A stretch of DNA of 64,000 nt from positions 5,112,501 through 5,176,500 of the forward strand of contig NZ_CP046703.1 in NCBI RefSeq assembly GCF_009873495.1. Direction: 5' to 3'. A program made the translations under genes and the position numbers. Shown here piece after piece: positions 35,904 to 45,800 of this stretch. Under the pieces are notes generated by a model, which was given only the letters and a program-made list of their open reading frames with translations, was not told the origin of the DNA and searched no databases. Origin of the DNA: Nostoc sp. ATCC 53789. Lineage in GTDB: Bacteria > Cyanobacteriota > Cyanobacteriia > Cyanobacteriales > Nostocaceae. Every line of letters starts with the position of its first letter. The first letter of the stretch is position 1.

Positions 35904-36379
35904 ATGAATCTGTCATCACCCTCATCAACAGCAATTCATCGCCTTAGTCGCCACAATTTTATTCAATATGCTTCTATCTGGATTGGTAGCAGCGTTATTG
36001 CTGCTTGTACTAACAGCAACCAACCATCAACTAGCAATTCTCAGTTGGATAAAGTTACGTTTGGTAAAAACTGGATAGCACAAGCAGAACACGGCGAATT
36101 TTACCAGGTGATAGCTACTGGTATCTACAAAGACTACGGTTTAGATGTCAATATCAAAATGAGTAACTTTCAGCTTTCCAGCGCTACTCAATTATTGATG
36201 GGGGGTACGGTAGATTTCTTTATGGCATTGATGCCGTGAATAATGCCATAGCAGAAAGTATTCCCAAAATTACAGTCGCAGCAATTTTCCAGAAAAACCC
36301 CTGGTGTCTTATTACACATCCCAACCCAGCAATTAAAATCCTTGCCTACTTCAAAGGCAAACCAATTTATATTAAATAA
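35904..36379 (+). pseudogene. NMT1/THI5-like ABC substrate-binding protein, frameshifted and truncated
   Basis: The first frame (111 codons) has a lipoprotein signal with lipobox IAAC (Cys35) and the ligand-domain start FGKNWIAQAEHGEFYQVIAT, then VDFFMA. A one-base shift near 36220 continues IDAVNNAIAESIPKITVAAI, then FQKNPWCLITHPNPAIK and KGKPIYIK before a stop at 36379. The joined product of about 158 residues is half the normal ~330, so the gene is both frameshifted and cut short. Relatives bind pyrimidine-like, nitrate or sulfonate ligands; THI5/ThiY members bind thiamine precursors, and a thiD gene lies 1.7 kb downstream. Confidence 0.8.
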
Positions 36380-36487
36380 GTGGCATGAAAGTGCTGTAAA
36401 AAATGAAAATTAAAATTTAAAAACACAGAGGAGTTAATTCTCTGCGAACCCGTGCGTCCCTATGCGTCAAAAAAAAGGATATCAACT

Positions 36488-37834
36488 ATGACGATAAAAT
36501 TGGATGCCCTGATTAATTCTCTAGAAGGTATAGAAACCATTACTGATTCTGCCCAAGTAACAAAATTATCCCAGGATTATCACAACTTTAGTCCGGTACT
36601 GGTACCGAAACTAGAGGGGAAAGTCGGGGATATTGTAGTGCGTCCCGCCAATGAAGCAGAGGTTTTAAAAGTTGCAGCCGCCTGTGCGAAACACCGTATC
36701 CCCGTGACAGTGAGGGGTGCAGGAACAGGAAATTATGGGCAATGCGTACCCTTACATGGCGGTGTAATCTTAGATATGACCCGGATGCAAGGGATTCCTT
36801 GGATAAAACCGGGGGTGGCGCGGGTAGAAGCTGGCGTGAAGTTGGCGGCTTTGGATAAAAAAGCCAGAGAGATTGGCTGGGAAATTCGGATGGCACCCTC
36901 GACTTACCGCACAGCGACAATTGGCGGATTTATTGCTGGGGGAAGTGGGGGTGTTGGCTCGATCCAATATGGGTTACTAAGCGATCGCGGTAATATCTTA
37001 GGACTGCGAGTAGTAACTGTAGAAGATGAACCTCGTGTGATCGAATTACGCGGTGATGATATACACAAAGTAAATCATGCTTGGGGAATTAACGGCATCA
37101 TTACCGAAGTAGAAATCCCATTGGGGCCAGCTTATCCTTGGGCAGAAGTCATTGTCACATTTGACGACTTTATGACAGCAGCAAAATTTGGTCAGGCTCT
37201 TGGTAATGCTGATGGCATGATTAAAAAGTTGATTTCTGTCTTTGCATCCCCAATACCCCAATATTTTCACGCCCTACAACAGTACATTCCTGAAGGGACT
37301 CACGCAGTATCTTTGATAATTGCTGAATCGAGTTTGGAATTCTTACCGGGTTTGGTGCAGCAATATGGCGGCCAAATTACTTATGAAAAACCAGCCGAGG
37401 AAGCAGCCAAAGGAACACATTTAATAGAATTTAGCTGGAACCACACTACCTTACACGCCCGGAGTGTAGATACTACAATTACCTACTTACAAAGTATGTT
37501 CCCTAGCCATTGCAGTTTGCAAGTGGTAGAGCAGTTCTATCATCACTTTGGCGATGAAGTGATGATGCATTTAGAATTTTTTCGCCTGAACGGTGCTGTA
37601 GTTATTGCTGGTTTGCAACTTGTTCGCTACACCACAGAAGAACGCCTCAATGAAATTATTCGCTATCACGAAGAACAAGGTGTAAGTATTGGCAATCCCC
37701 ACACGTATATTATGGAAGACGGAGGCAGAAAAGTTATTGCTCCTGAACAGTTAAAATTTAAAGAAATAGTTGACCCATATCGGTTGATGAATCCTGGTAA
37801 AAGCAAGGTTATTCAATTACCAATTCAAAATTAA
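36488..37834 (+). CDS. FAD-binding (PCMH-type) oxidoreductase
   Basis: 448 residues from the ATG at 36488, chosen because AAGGA lies eight bases upstream. The N-terminal FAD domain has the PCMH pattern VRPANEAEVLKVAAACAKHR and VRGAGTGNYGQCVPLHGGVI, then GGFIAGGSGGVGSIQYGLL; the C-terminal half resembles the GlcD/lactate dehydrogenase type cap. Substrate unknown: 2-hydroxyacids are the usual class. It follows the broken solute-binding gene and precedes thiD on the same strand, so a past transport-plus-salvage operon is possible but unproven. Confidence 0.82.
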   Translation: MTIKLDALINSLEGIETITDSAQVTKLSQDYHNFSPVLVPKLEGKVGDIVVRPANEAEVLKVAAACAKHRIPVTVRGAGTGNYGQCVPLHGGVILDMTRMQGIPWIKPGVARVEAGVKLAALDKKAREIGWEIRMAPSTYRTATIGGFIAGGSGGVGSIQYGLLSDRGNILGLRVVTVEDEPRVIELRGDDIHKVNHAWGINGIITEVEIPLGPAYPWAEVIVTFDDFMTAAKFGQALGNADGMIKKLISVFASPIPQYFHALQQYIPEGTHAVSLIIAESSLEFLPGLVQQYGGQITYEKPAEEAAKGTHLIEFSWNHTTLHARSVDTTITYLQSMFPSHCSLQVVEQFYHHFGDEVMMHLEFFRLNGAVVIAGLQLVRYTTEERLNEIIRYHEEQGVSIGNPHTYIMEDGGRKVIAPEQLKFKEIVDPYRLMNPGKSKVIQLPIQN

Positions 37835-37948
37835 ATCTCATCTATGTTGAAACCTAGAGTTTTTTAAAGGATATATTGTATGTAATGTTGGGTTGCGTTT
37901 CACTCCACCCAACCTACAAAACTACGGTTCTCAAGGTAGACGAGGTTT
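37833..37948. mobile_element. MITE-like element, copy 2 (116 bp)
   Basis: Same terminal repeats as 31431-31588 (AAATCTCATCTATGTTGAAACC and GGTAGACGAGGTTT) but a shorter interior with TGTTGGGTTGCG and CCACCCAACC. Its left end overlaps the stop codon of the FAD oxidoreductase gene, so insertion probably set the end of that gene or landed just at it. Confidence 0.65.
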
Positions 37949-38092
37949 AGCAACCTACAGAAACACATACAGCAGACTTCAAGTTGGGTGTTATATACAA
38001 GCTAAGTCAATAAAGCGTGTTTTATTTCTGTTAGGGGCGCGTAGCCCATTCTGACTCCTTAATTCTGCTGTATCAAAATTTTCTCTTTAATA

Positions 38093-38914
38093 ATGAATAC
38101 TGAAATAAACTCCAGAATACCTGTTGCTTTAACCATTGCTGGTTCAGATAGTGGTGGTGGTGCAGGAATTCAAGCTGATTTACGCACTTTTGCTTTTCAC
38201 TGTGTCCACGGTACTAGCGCTATAACCTGCGTCACGGCACAAAACACTCTAGGAGTGAAAAGGGTCGATGCTATAGCAACAGAGGCTGTTGTGGCGCAAA
38301 TTCAGGCAGTAGTTGAGGACATTGGCGTGCAATCTGCCAAAACTGGTATGTTGCTCAATCAGGAAATTATTTTTGCTGTTGCCCAGCAGGTGGAAGCTTT
38401 AGAAATCGAGAATCTAGTAGTTGATCCAGTAATGGTGTCACGTACAGGCGCACAATTGATTGATGATGATGCTGTGAAGACTCTATCCCATGCCCTAATT
38501 CCCAAGGCAGTTATCATCACGCCGAATCGCTACGAGGCCCAGATTTTAAGCGGGTTAGAAATTAATTCCGTGGAGGATATGCAAGCTGCTGCTGAAATTA
38601 TTCACAAGACTTTACGGACGAAGGCTGTTTTAGTCAAGGGCGGCGGTATGCAGGGAGATTTGCGTGGCGTTGATATCTGGTTTGATGGGGACAAGTTGGA
38701 AGTTTTGACTTGCCAGCAAGTAGAGACAAAAAATACTCACGGTACTGGGTGTACACTATCAGCTGCGATCGCTGCTAATCTGGCTAAGGGAAATGACTTG
38801 TGGTCGTCAGTGCAACAGGCTAAGGAGTATGTGACTACTGCACTCACTTACGCCTTAGATATTGGCAAAGGGCAAGGCCCTGTAGGACACTTCTTCCCAT
38901 TGTTACGAAATTAA
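38093..38914 (+). CDS. thiD: Hydroxymethylpyrimidine/phosphomethylpyrimidine kinase
   Basis: 273 residues of the ribokinase fold: ALTIAGSDSGGGAGIQADLRTF (about 12-33), the phosphate-binding VDPVMVSRTGAQL, and the C-terminal signature NTHGTGCTLSAAIAANLA with the catalytic aspartate position occupied as usual in ThiD (G-T-G-C). It phosphorylates HMP twice to HMP-PP for thiamine synthesis and can salvage pyrimidine precursors. No TPP riboswitch fold was found in the 260 bp upstream. ATG start at 38093, complete. Confidence 0.92.
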   Translation: MNTEINSRIPVALTIAGSDSGGGAGIQADLRTFAFHCVHGTSAITCVTAQNTLGVKRVDAIATEAVVAQIQAVVEDIGVQSAKTGMLLNQEIIFAVAQQVEALEIENLVVDPVMVSRTGAQLIDDDAVKTLSHALIPKAVIITPNRYEAQILSGLEINSVEDMQAAAEIIHKTLRTKAVLVKGGGMQGDLRGVDIWFDGDKLEVLTCQQVETKNTHGTGCTLSAAIAANLAKGNDLWSSVQQAKEYVTTALTYALDIGKGQGPVGHFFPLLRN

Positions 38915-39144
38915 CCTCGTAGTCAGTTATCAAGAGGACTGAGAACTTGGGCAGAGAGCAGAGGAGAAGAGTTTTCCCCTCTGCCCCCCGCACCCCGCCC
39001 CTCAGCTTCTTTCCAATGCCCAAATAACAAATCTTTGCCCTTTCGGAATTTTTCTATTATTCTTGGGCATAGTTTCAGGGCTGACTATCTCTGTTAGCAT
39101 CTCTGTACGATCTACTTACCTTGATTTTTAATACCAAGCCACCG

Positions 39145-39753
39145 ATGCGAACAACCATAGGTTCTGTTCACAGAAATTCGCCAACACCGACTACTCAAGC
39201 CTACCCTCCCTCTGTACCACTATCTGTATACAGAGAATTGTCAGCAGAGTTGCAAGCAGCACAGGCGAGGCTAAATGCACTCACTACCCAAAATCAGCAA
39301 CTAACACAAGAAAATCAACTATTACGCCAAGAAATTATCAAAGTTGTTGATTCTTTTTCTCATTTGCAAAATTTTGTGGATTCCCATGTTGCGCCTAGCT
39401 ATCAGCAAGCCACCCAAGCTTCTAGCGATGTGAAAAGCGCCGCTAAAGTGCCAGTAACTCAAGCGCCTCCACGCCAGCAGGTTGCTCATCCGCGTCCACC
39501 TGCTGTCTCCAAAGCCCCACCCGAAAAAAGCCGCCGCCAAAACTTTGCAACACCTGTAATGGAAATTAATTTCCCCATACAAGAACCAGTTTTTATAGAA
39601 GAGCAACAAGTAAGTTATTATTCCACTACTGAGTCAGATCCCAAGGGACTTAATGGCTGGTGGTTAATCATCACCATTTTGCTAATTATGCTTACTGCCT
39701 TTAGCGCTGGATATTTTGTTGTACGTCCTTTATTTGAACACCAGAAACGTTAG
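39145..39753 (+). CDS. Coiled-coil protein with C-terminal membrane anchor
   Basis: About 202 residues from the ATG at 39145 (a TTG eight codons upstream is an alternative). The N-terminal third is a leucine/glutamine-rich coiled coil (ELSAELQAAQARLNALTTQN, then QQLTQENQLLRQEI), the middle is Pro/Ala/Lys-rich and probably disordered, and one membrane helix (GWWLIITILLIMLTAFSAGY) precedes a short tail. It is therefore likely tail-anchored. No named family. It lies 345 bp upstream of glnB on the same strand; a link with PII is only positional. Confidence 0.65.
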   Translation: MRTTIGSVHRNSPTPTTQAYPPSVPLSVYRELSAELQAAQARLNALTTQNQQLTQENQLLRQEIIKVVDSFSHLQNFVDSHVAPSYQQATQASSDVKSAAKVPVTQAPPRQQVAHPRPPAVSKAPPEKSRRQNFATPVMEINFPIQEPVFIEEQQVSYYSTTESDPKGLNGWWLIITILLIMLTAFSAGYFVVRPLFEHQKR

Positions 39754-39857
39754 TTGACACTCCCACAGTCAGCAGCAGGCTAACGAGCAATTTCTCTGCA
39801 ATCACTCTCTAAATATCTGAAGATATCTGCTAAATAGTGGAATTTATCTATTTTTAG

Positions 39858-39871
39858 GTTATAAAAGCTAC
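39858..39871 (+). promoter_or_regulatory. Candidate NtcA-type site upstream of glnB
   Basis: GTT-N8-TAC, one base off the NtcA consensus GTA-N8-TAC, about 230 bp before the glnB start. glnB is known to be NtcA-controlled in Anabaena relatives, but the expected -10 element is not at the ideal distance here, so this is weak. No perfect consensus was found in 39754-40098, which otherwise holds no gene. Confidence 0.25.
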
Positions 39872-40080
39872 ATAATATGCTAGCTTGACAACAAATTCTT
39901 TATATTAGAACCTCAAAGATTATTTAATTAATAAATCCTTGCTGGTTCTCATGTCTCAAACATCAAGCAAAGAATCTACACTTTAAAAAAGTGGTAATTA
40001 TTACATATCTTTTAGGAAAAGCACTGGTAGTTACAGCTTCAGACAAAGGATCTGGTTAGATATATAAACGAAGCTAGTAG

Positions 40081-40437
<357 letters not shown>

Positions 40438-40519
40438 AAAAGTTATGAGTTAAGAGTTATGGGTTGTGAGTCAGGAATAAATGAATGAAGATTTAACAGA
40501 ATTCATAAATCCTACTCTT

Positions 40520-40547
40520 GTAGAGACGCGATTAATCGCGTCTCTAC
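40520..40547. terminator. Perfect 28-bp palindrome between glnB and rdgB
   Basis: GTAGAGACGCGATT followed directly by its complement, 14-bp arms with no loop beyond the hairpin turn. Located between convergent glnB and rdgB stops, so it probably ends both transcripts. The same arm sequence is at 12816-12886. Confidence 0.65.
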
Positions 40548-40549
40548 TC

Positions 40550-41128
40550 CTAACTCCTAACTCTCTCCAGTTGCGGAAGTAAAGCTGTAAAAGCCTTGCC
40601 TCGATGACTTATTGAACCCTTCAACTCTCGTGTCATCTCAGCAAAGGTCAATTGCAACTCTTGCACATAAAAAATTGGATCGTACCCGAAACCACCATCA
40701 CCACGAGGTGCGTAAAGAATTTCACCACGACAAATACCTTCAGATTCTAATGCGATCGCACCATCAGGACGAGCGATCGCTACTACACAAACAAATTGTG
40801 CTTGTCGATTTACCTCGTTGCCTAATTCTTTCAATAACCTAGCAATCCGTTCTGAGTCGGTTTTGGCATAACGTGCAGAATAAACCCCTGGTGCGCCATT
40901 TAGAGCATCTACTTGCAAGCCAGAATCATCAGCAATCGCCCAGTTTCCCGTAGCTTTAGCAATTTGTGACGCTTTTAGACAAGCGTTAGCGGCAAAAGTT
41001 TCGCCCGTCTCTTCAATGTCTAATTCTTCAGGTTTGAGGGTTAATTCCCAACCAGAATTTTTCAGGTAAGCTTGCATTTCTCGCAATTTACCTGGATTTC
41101 CTGTGGCTACTACAAGTAATTTGGTCAT
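40550..41128 (-). CDS. rdgB: XTP/dITP pyrophosphatase (HAM1/RdgB)
   Basis: 192 residues of the house-cleaning NTPase family: VVATGNPGKLREMQAYL (6-22), the substrate block IADDSGLQVDALNGAPGVYSARYA, and the C-terminal GDGGFGYDPIFY with SHRGKAF. It hydrolyses deaminated purine nucleotides (dITP, XTP) before they reach DNA. ATG start at 41128. The gene ends three bases from the shared palindrome and is preceded by heptamer repeats. Confidence 0.92.
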   Translation of the reverse strand: MTKLLVVATGNPGKLREMQAYLKNSGWELTLKPEELDIEETGETFAANACLKASQIAKATGNWAIADDSGLQVDALNGAPGVYSARYAKTDSERIARLLKELGNEVNRQAQFVCVVAIARPDGAIALESEGICRGEILYAPRGDGGFGYDPIFYVQELQLTFAEMTRELKGSISHRGKAFTALLPQLERVRS

Positions 41129-41214
41129 TGGTAATTAGTCATTGGTCATTGGTAATTAGTCATTGGTCATTTACTAAGGACAAAGGACAAATGACTAATG
41201 ACTAATAATGAATT
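41129..41214. repeat. ATTGGTC/ATTAGTC heptamer repeats
   Basis: GGTAATTAGTCATTGGTC units in tandem on one side and GACAAATGACTAATGACTAA on the other, able to fold back. Same family as 3851-3961. Confidence 0.6.
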
Positions 41215-42651
41215 TTACCCCGCCCACTGTTTCGCCCAAGCAAGAGTTTGATGCACTTGCTCAATTGTCGAGGCTTCGCAGTAGAGGCGTAAAACTGGCT
41301 CAGTCCCGCTAAACCGAATCATTAACCAGCTTTGATCGGCGAGGCGATATTTGTAGCCGTCAATTGTTTGGCAATCAATTACAGCTAACCCTGCAATTTC
41401 TGTTAAGGGTTTGGTTTGCAGCTGTTGCAAAAGACGCGATCGCACTTCCATACTTGCTAAGGGTAAATCAATGCGATCGTAAGCAGAGGTAAACCCTGTT
41501 TGTTTTTGCAAGTAGCGATTATACTCGCCTAAATCCAAACCAGATTCTACAATCGCCTCTAGGACGTACAATGCTGACAACAGGGCATCGCGTTCGGGAA
41601 TATGGCTGCCATAGCCAATTCCTCCCGATTCTTCGCCACCTAGCAACACTTTTGCTACTAACATTCTGTCAGCGATGTATTTATAACCAACAGCTGTCTC
41701 AAACACTGACAGGTTATGCAGTGCTGCTACAAGGGGCATCAAGTCGGAACCACTAACAGTTTTGACTATTTCACCACTAAAGCTGCGCCGCAGAGTTAGG
41801 TGGTCGATTAATATCGGTATTAATACTTGGGAACTTAGGAAGTTTGCTTCTCCATCCACTGCTGCAATGCGATCGCAATCTCCATCAAATACCAACCCCA
41901 CCGTTAAACCTGATTTATCGGTTTCTCGGTGAGTCTTGATGACTTCAAATAGCTTTGAAAGGTATTTAGGCAAGGGTTCCGGCGCACCACCACCAAATAG
42001 GGGGTCACGTTCGCTGTTGATTTCCTTGACTTGATTGCCTAGTAGTCTCGCCAATCCGCCAGCCGCAGCGCCATGCATGACATCAGCAAATAACGTTAAT
42101 TTGCCAGATGCGATCGCTTCTCGAAGTTTGGCAATATCAACTTTACGTTCTAACGCTTGGGTATAACTAGGCCAAGGATCAAATTTTTCTTGCTTGCCTG
42201 GGGTAGCTGCTAGAGGTACTCCCACTGACAACTGCTCTTCTATCTTTTTTGTGACTTCCGACGGTACCGATCCACCAAAATAACCCTTGACTTTTAAACC
42301 CAAATATTTACCAGGGTTGTGGCTGGCTGTAATTACCAGCGCCCCTAAAGCATTGAGTTCTTTTGCTGCCCAACTATAAGCTGGAGTTGGAGCATAGTCC
42401 TCGCTCAACAGCACATCAAATCCCACAGCACTGACAGTATCGGCGACAGCACGAGCAAAGTCTTCAGCCATGAATCGGCGATCGTAACCGACAATTATTG
42501 TCCGGCTACCCACCGTAGAAAAATACGTATCATATAATACTTTTGCGGCAACTGGCGCGACCAGGGCTAGACGTTCAAAGGTGAACTCGTCACCGATAAC
42601 GCCCCGCCAGCCGTCTGTACCAAACTTAATTGAGTTAGTTACAACTGGCAT
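41215..42651 (-). CDS. Phosphoglucomutase/phosphomannomutase family protein
   Basis: 478 residues of the alpha-D-phosphohexomutase superfamily. FGTDGWRG (10-17) is the substrate loop, the phosphoserine is S110 in TASHNP, the Mg2+ loop is DGDCDR, the sugar-specificity loop GGEESGG, and the C-terminal phosphate loop RFSGTEPVLRLY. It interconverts hexose 1- and 6-phosphates, most likely glucose and possibly mannose. Specificity cannot be settled from motifs; GEESGG fits phosphoglucomutase/phosphomannomutase rather than GlmM. AGGA precedes the ATG at 42651 by about eight bases. Confidence 0.88.
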   Translation of the reverse strand: MPVVTNSIKFGTDGWRGVIGDEFTFERLALVAPVAAKVLYDTYFSTVGSRTIIVGYDRRFMAEDFARAVADTVSAVGFDVLLSEDYAPTPAYSWAAKELNALGALVITASHNPGKYLGLKVKGYFGGSVPSEVTKKIEEQLSVGVPLAATPGKQEKFDPWPSYTQALERKVDIAKLREAIASGKLTLFADVMHGAAAGGLARLLGNQVKEINSERDPLFGGGAPEPLPKYLSKLFEVIKTHRETDKSGLTVGLVFDGDCDRIAAVDGEANFLSSQVLIPILIDHLTLRRSFSGEIVKTVSGSDLMPLVAALHNLSVFETAVGYKYIADRMLVAKVLLGGEESGGIGYGSHIPERDALLSALYVLEAIVESGLDLGEYNRYLQKQTGFTSAYDRIDLPLASMEVRSRLLQQLQTKPLTEIAGLAVIDCQTIDGYKYRLADQSWLMIRFSGTEPVLRLYCEASTIEQVHQTLAWAKQWAG

Positions 42652-42899
42652 CTAGGTATCCTAACTGTCTACTTGAGGATTCTAGCATTTATACAGTGTG
42701 CAGAGTAAAAAAAGAATCTAGTAAAAAGTATGTACTAATAATATTCGGCTGTTTCAACACAAAAACGAGCAAATTTGTGCAATGGAGTGCGTAGACACGC
42801 AGCTACTTGTCGTCAGACAAAACCTTTTGGCTCACAAGTGAAATCCACCTTCGTAGACTTTTCATATAGTACGCAGGCTTGTTTATGTATGGGCGAATT

Positions 42900-45800
42900 C
42901 TAATCGCTAAGTATTCCAGTATCATCCAGATTTGGATTCATTAGCTGCTCTACCTCAGCAGCTTTTTCGCTTAAATCAAGCTCTCTGTAAATTTGCAAAC
43001 TTTCAGTCAAAAACTGAGTAGCAGTTACCTTAGTACCTGATTGATGATGTTGGGAGCGGTTCAAGTATATTTCGCCCAAGAGTTTACGAGATGAAGCTTC
43101 TAATTCTCGACGATTGTACTCCTGAAAAACTTGGAGAGATTCTTGGGCTAGCTCTTCGGCTCGGTCAAGATTTTTTAAGACGCTGACTTCCAGATAAGCA
43201 CGGGCGATATCAAGAGCTTCATCTGCTCGATTTACTGTCTGCCCCAGTTCGGTAAGATATGTCAAGCCAGTATTATAATATTCTTCAAATTGGGCAATTT
43301 GTTCTTGCGGTAACGAGTCATTAAAAGACGACAGACATAAGCGTTCTGAGCAGATTAAGCTAAAGATAATGTAGTCGTAAGCAAGATTTTTTTTATAGTC
43401 GCCTGTGGTATTTATTTGGATAGCTTGACAGATATTTTGTTCAGCTTGCGCCAGTAATTCAAAAGCTACTGCTCTATCTGAGGTATTTTTTGGTAACAAG
43501 CGTTGATTGTTACCAAGTTGCATATAGCATCTAGCCGCACTCTCATCATGGCCTAAGTGCTGATAGAGATTTCGACTTTGCTGGTAATATTCAATTGCCT
43601 TCGTGTAATCCTTTAAATTGCGGTAGCAACTAGCAATCCAAGATAGTTGATTAGCTACATTCTTCTCTAGACCCAATTGCTCATAGAGATCATGGCTTTG
43701 TTGATGGTAGGCGATCGCTTGTTCATATTTGCCCCAAGCTTGATGAATCGAGCCTAGTTGAAAGAAGGCACTAGCTATACCTGGTTGGTCTTCTAACTTT
43801 TGACGTTGTGCCAAGCACTTTTGCTGACATTCGAGTGCTTGTTTATATTTACCCCATTCCCGATAGCAAGCTGCTAGATTGTACCACTGATTAGCTACAT
43901 TCTTTTCTAGACCCAATTGCTCATAGAAGTCACGGCTTTGTTGGAAATAGGTGATAGCTTGTTCATATTTGCCCCAAGCTTGATGAATCGAGCCTAGTTG
44001 AAAGAAGGCACTAGCTATACCTGGTTGGTCTTCTAACTTTTGACGTTGTGCCAAGCACTTTTGCTGACACTCAAGTGCTTGCTGATATTTAGCCCATTCT
44101 CGGTAGCATCCAGCCAAGTTGTACCACTGACTAGCTACATTCTTGTCTTGACCCAATTGCTCATAAAGGTCACGGCTTTGTTGGAAATAGGCGATCGCTT
44201 GTTCATATTTACCCCATTCTCGGTAGCATCCAGCCAAGTTGTACCACTGACTAGCTACATTCTTGTCTTGACCCAATTGCTCATAAAGGTCACGGCTTTG
44301 TTGGAAATAGGCAATCGCTTGTTCGTATTTACCCCATGCTTGATAGATACGTCCCAAATGCGAGTAAGCCAGAGCTATTTTGGGTTGGTCATCCAACTGC
44401 TGGCGGATTACCAATTCTTTTTGCTCACACTCAAGTGCCTGCTGATATTTGCTCCATTCCCGATAGCAATCACCGAACCAGTACCATTGGTTTGCTACAT
44501 TCTTGTCTTGACCCAATTGCTCATAGAGGTCACGGCTTTGTTGATGGTAGGCGATCGCTTGTTCGTATTTGGCCCAACTTTGATGAATCCAGCCTAGTTG
44601 AAAGTAGGCACTAGCTATACCTGGTTGGTCTTCTAACTTTTTATATTGTGCCAAGCATTTTTGCTGACACTCAAGTGCTTGCTGATATTTACCCCATTCT
44701 CGGTAGCATCCAGCCAAGTTGTACCACTGACTAGCTACATTCTTGTCTTGACCCAATTGCTCATAGAGGCCACAGCTTTGTTGGAAATAGGTGATCGCTT
44801 GTTCATATTTACCCCAAGCTTGATAGATGCGACCTAGTTGAAAGAAGGCACTAGCTATACCTGGTTGGTCTTCTAACTTTTGACGTTGTGCCAAGCCCTT
44901 TTGCTGACACTCAAGTGCTTGCTCATATTTACCCCATTCCCGGTAGCAATTAGCCAAGTTGTACCACTGACTAGCTACATTCTTGTCTTTACCCAATTGC
45001 TCATAGAGGCCACGACTTTGTTGGAAATAGGCGATCGCTTGTTCATATTTACCCCAATCTTGATGAATCGAGCCTAGTTGAAAGTAGGCACTAGCTATAC
45101 CTGGTTGGTCTTCTAACTTTTGACGTTGTGCCAAGCACTTTTGCTGATACTCAAGTGCTTGCTGATATTTACCCCATTCTCGGTAGCATCCAGCCAAGTT
45201 GTACCACTGACTAGCTACATTCTTGTCTTGACCCAATTGCTCATAGAGGCCACGACTTTGTTGATGGTAGGCGATCGCTTGTTCGTATTTGCCCCATGCT
45301 TGATGAATCCAGCCTAGTTGAAAGTAGGCACTAGCTATACCTGGTTGGTCTTCTAACTTCTTATATTGTGCCAAGCACTTTTGCTGACACTCAAGTGCTT
45401 GCTGATATTTACACCATTCTCGGTAGCATCCAGCCAAGTTGTACCACTGACTAGCTACATTCTTGTCTTGACCCAATTGCTCATAGAGGCCACGACTTTG
45501 TTGGAAATAGGCGATCGCTTGTTCGTATTTGGCCCAACTTTGATGAATCCAGCCTAGTTGAAAGTAGGCACTAGCTATACCTGGTTGGTCTTCTAACTTT
45601 TGACGTTGTGCCAAGCACTTTTGCTGATACTCAAGTGCTTGCTGATATTTACCCCATTCTCGGTAGCATCCAGCCAAGTTGTACCACTGACTAGCTACAT
45701 TCTTGTCTTGACCCAATTGCTCATAGAGGCCACGACTTTGTTGATGGTAGGCGATCGCTTGTTCGTATTTGCCCCATGCTTGATGAATCCAGCCTAGTTG

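Noticed and set aside
37949-38092. Possible TPP riboswitch before thiD
   Set aside because: The CTGAGA and ACCTGA..GGATAAT core motifs are missing; the GGGGCGCGTAGCCC stem is a short hairpin only.
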